From positions 62,001 to 126,000 of the forward strand of contig NZ_AUCY01000011.1 of NCBI RefSeq assembly GCF_000430005.1: a DNA stretch of 64,000 nt, read 5' to 3'. This document shows, piece by piece, positions 62,784 through 64,000 of this stretch; position 1 is the stretch's first letter, and each line of letters opens with the position of its first letter. The stretch comes from Desulfovibrio cuneatus DSM 11391 (GTDB taxonomy: Bacteria; Desulfobacterota; Desulfovibrionia; Desulfovibrionales; Desulfovibrionaceae). The notes beneath the pieces are model-generated. The model was given only the letters and a program-made list of their open reading frames with translations, was not told where the DNA came from and ran no database searches. A program made the position numbers and the translations under genes.

Positions 62784-62956
62784 GGTGACCTCCATGAGGC
62801 AGAATGCTTGCGAGAAATACTGAGCCTATGCAATAGAGCTTGATCCTACGGTTTTTGAAATACACATACAAATTTTATACAGTTGAGGTCATAAGAGAGG
62901 ATTGCAATCGTCTCGTATTTTAGCTATTATGGCAAAAATTAATAATAAGAGCTCAT

Positions 62957-63268
62957 ATGCTAGACGAAAATCTTAAAACACCACAAGAAGTTCGCCGTGA
63001 CATTGCTGCTAGGGCGCAAGCTCGGCGTCTCGCGCTCAATATAAGCCAAACGGAACTGGCAGCGCGGAGCGGTGTCTCCCTTGGTTCTGTGAAGCGCTTT
63101 GAGACTACGGGAGAAATCTCTCTGTCTTCTCTTTTGTCCATTGCAATGGTTCTTAACGACCTTGAGGCCTTTACGGAATTATTCAGCCCTCCACGCCGGG
63201 AGAATCTGTTCACACTGGAAGGCCCCACAACCCGCAAACGAGCCCGGAGAAAACGCCATGAATCTTGA
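62957..63268 (+). CDS. hipB: HipB-like antitoxin (XRE family)
   Basis: A 103-residue helix-turn-helix antitoxin. ISQTELAARSGVSLGSVKRF (about residues 29-48) is the XRE DNA-binding core. The gene overlaps hipA by 11 bases. Fragments of the same sequence survive in the remnant at 58128. It should repress the operon and block HipA. Confidence 0.85.
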   Translation: MLDENLKTPQEVRRDIAARAQARRLALNISQTELAARSGVSLGSVKRFETTGEISLSSLLSIAMVLNDLEAFTELFSPPRRENLFTLEGPTTRKRARRKRHES

Positions 63269-64000
63269 CGTTCATTTGCATTCCCATGGTGAACGCCGCT
63301 ATGTGGGTAAACTTGCTGCACAAGCCCCGCAGTCCAGCCAAAGAGGGCGAATCCTTTTTCAATATGCGCCAGAATTCATTGACTCAGGTATCAGTATCTC
63401 GCCGTTCAAGCTTCCTCTCAGCCCGGAGGTCAAGGAAGACTCCAAACGTACCTTTGACGGTCTGTTCGGTGTATTTAATGACAGTCTGCCGGACGGCTGG
63501 GGGTTGCTTCTGCTGGACAGGGCTTTACGTAAAAAGGGATCGTCCATGCAGGCCTGTCTGCCCTTGCAACGCCTTGCCATGGTGGGGACGCATGGAATGG
63601 GGGCACTCGAATATACCCCCGCCCCGGAAATTATAGAGGTCAAGGCAGATGAGGCTGTTTCTGTGGCGGAATTGGATGCCCTGGCTGAAGAGTCTCTCCG
63701 AGTTTTGCGTGATGCGCCCGTGGATGCGGGACAGTTGGACAGGCTCATACAACTTAACGGCTCATCCGCCGGGGCCAGGCCAAAAATTTTGGTGAACGTC
63801 TCGGAGGAGTACCGCATTGTTCCCCAAGGAGCTGGGGAACCCTGGATTATTAAATTCCGCTCAGCGCATGAAGCACCGGACACAGGGCTGGTTGAATATG
63901 CTTACTCCATCGCAGCCAGAGAGGCCGGGCTTGATATGCCCGAGACGCATCTCTTCCCGTCCGAGGCCACAGCGGGCTACTTTGGCGTCAAGCGCTTTGA
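63258..64000 (+). CDS. hipA: HipA-type serine/threonine kinase toxin, partial
   Basis: The frame is open from ATG 63258 to the window edge (about 247 codons). FGVFNDSLPDGWGLLLLDRA, RLAMVGTHGMGALEYTP, SSAGARPKILV (the ATP/Ser-loop region) and EPWIIKFRSAHEAPDTGLVE are typical of the HipA N-domain and kinase core start. HipA kinases phosphorylate glutamyl-tRNA synthetase or similar targets. The catalytic aspartate region lies beyond the edge. It overlaps hipB by 11 bases. Confidence 0.9.
   Translation, partial: MNLDVHLHSHGERRYVGKLAAQAPQSSQRGRILFQYAPEFIDSGISISPFKLPLSPEVKEDSKRTFDGLFGVFNDSLPDGWGLLLLDRALRKKGSSMQACLPLQRLAMVGTHGMGALEYTPAPEIIEVKADEAVSVAELDALAEESLRVLRDAPVDAGQLDRLIQLNGSSAGARPKILVNVSEEYRIVPQGAGEPWIIKFRSAHEAPDTGLVEYAYSIAAREAGLDMPETHLFPSEATAGYFGVKRF

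Overview
The window is most like a chromosome segment of a sulfate- or sulfite-reducing deltaproteobacterium (Desulfovibrionaceae type, Desulfobacterota). This is inferred from gene content: NrfHA cytochrome c nitrite reductase, a selenocysteine formate dehydrogenase with a Tat signal, a multiheme cytochrome with a cytochrome c3-like CX4CH site, a bacterial class A RNase P RNA, and LPS heptose genes. There are no rRNA genes, no complete tRNA gene, no CRISPR array and no recognisable transposase or integrase.

Layout. 1-5.4 kb: lipopolysaccharide heptose genes (partial heptosyltransferase, gmhB, waaF-like) with a receiver/TPR protein and small unknowns. 5.5-11.8 kb: two short Rhs genes with nearly identical cores and upstream DNA but different tips. 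The second has a one-base frameshift at the core/tip junction, followed by a peptidoglycan-hydrolase-like tip and an exported candidate immunity protein. 11.8-19.5 kb: nrfHA, a divergent polyferredoxin membrane protein, a flavodoxin, a membrane protein, a Nif3-like protein and a coiled-coil/zinc-ribbon protein. 19.5-21.4 kb: rnpB and a dense cluster of non-coding repeats, including a 147-bp tandem array. 21.4-26.6 kb: an operon for four-carbon sugar acids (DeoR regulator, DUF1537 kinase, PdxA-like dehydrogenase, GntP permease). 26.8-34.7 kb: paaK, nhaC, a CoA-binding protein, a cysteine-cluster protein, a J-domain protein and a chemotaxis receptor. 34.8-43.3 kb: fdhAB (UGA = Sec) and a three-gene membrane cytochrome operon (two quinol-oxidase-like membrane proteins, one fused to cytochrome c, plus an approximately 11-heme cytochrome). 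44-47.6 kb: an RNA-binding protein and a FecR-domain/SlaM-like outer-membrane pair. 47.8-54.5 kb: a classical menaquinone operon (menI-like, menF, menD, menB, menC, menE) whose gene order and short MenE resemble Bacteroidetes. 54.6-64 kb: an accessory region with CD3324, GNAT, methyltransferase, MarR/SRPBCC, TetR/MipA/CPBP, decayed genes, a 23-bp tRNA 3'-end remnant, and ParDE-like and HipBA toxin-antitoxin pairs.

Together the central genes outline anaerobic respiration: formate oxidation at the periplasmic Fdh, electron flow through cytochromes and menaquinone, and nitrite reduction by NrfHA. The most distinctive features are several families of intergenic repeats. One is bounded by roughly 25-bp terminal inverted repeats, some are hairpin modules shared between distant loci, and several of these repeats lie inside operons. 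The other notable features are the paired Rhs loci with a frameshifted tip, and the chimeric remnant of the two toxin-antitoxin loci.
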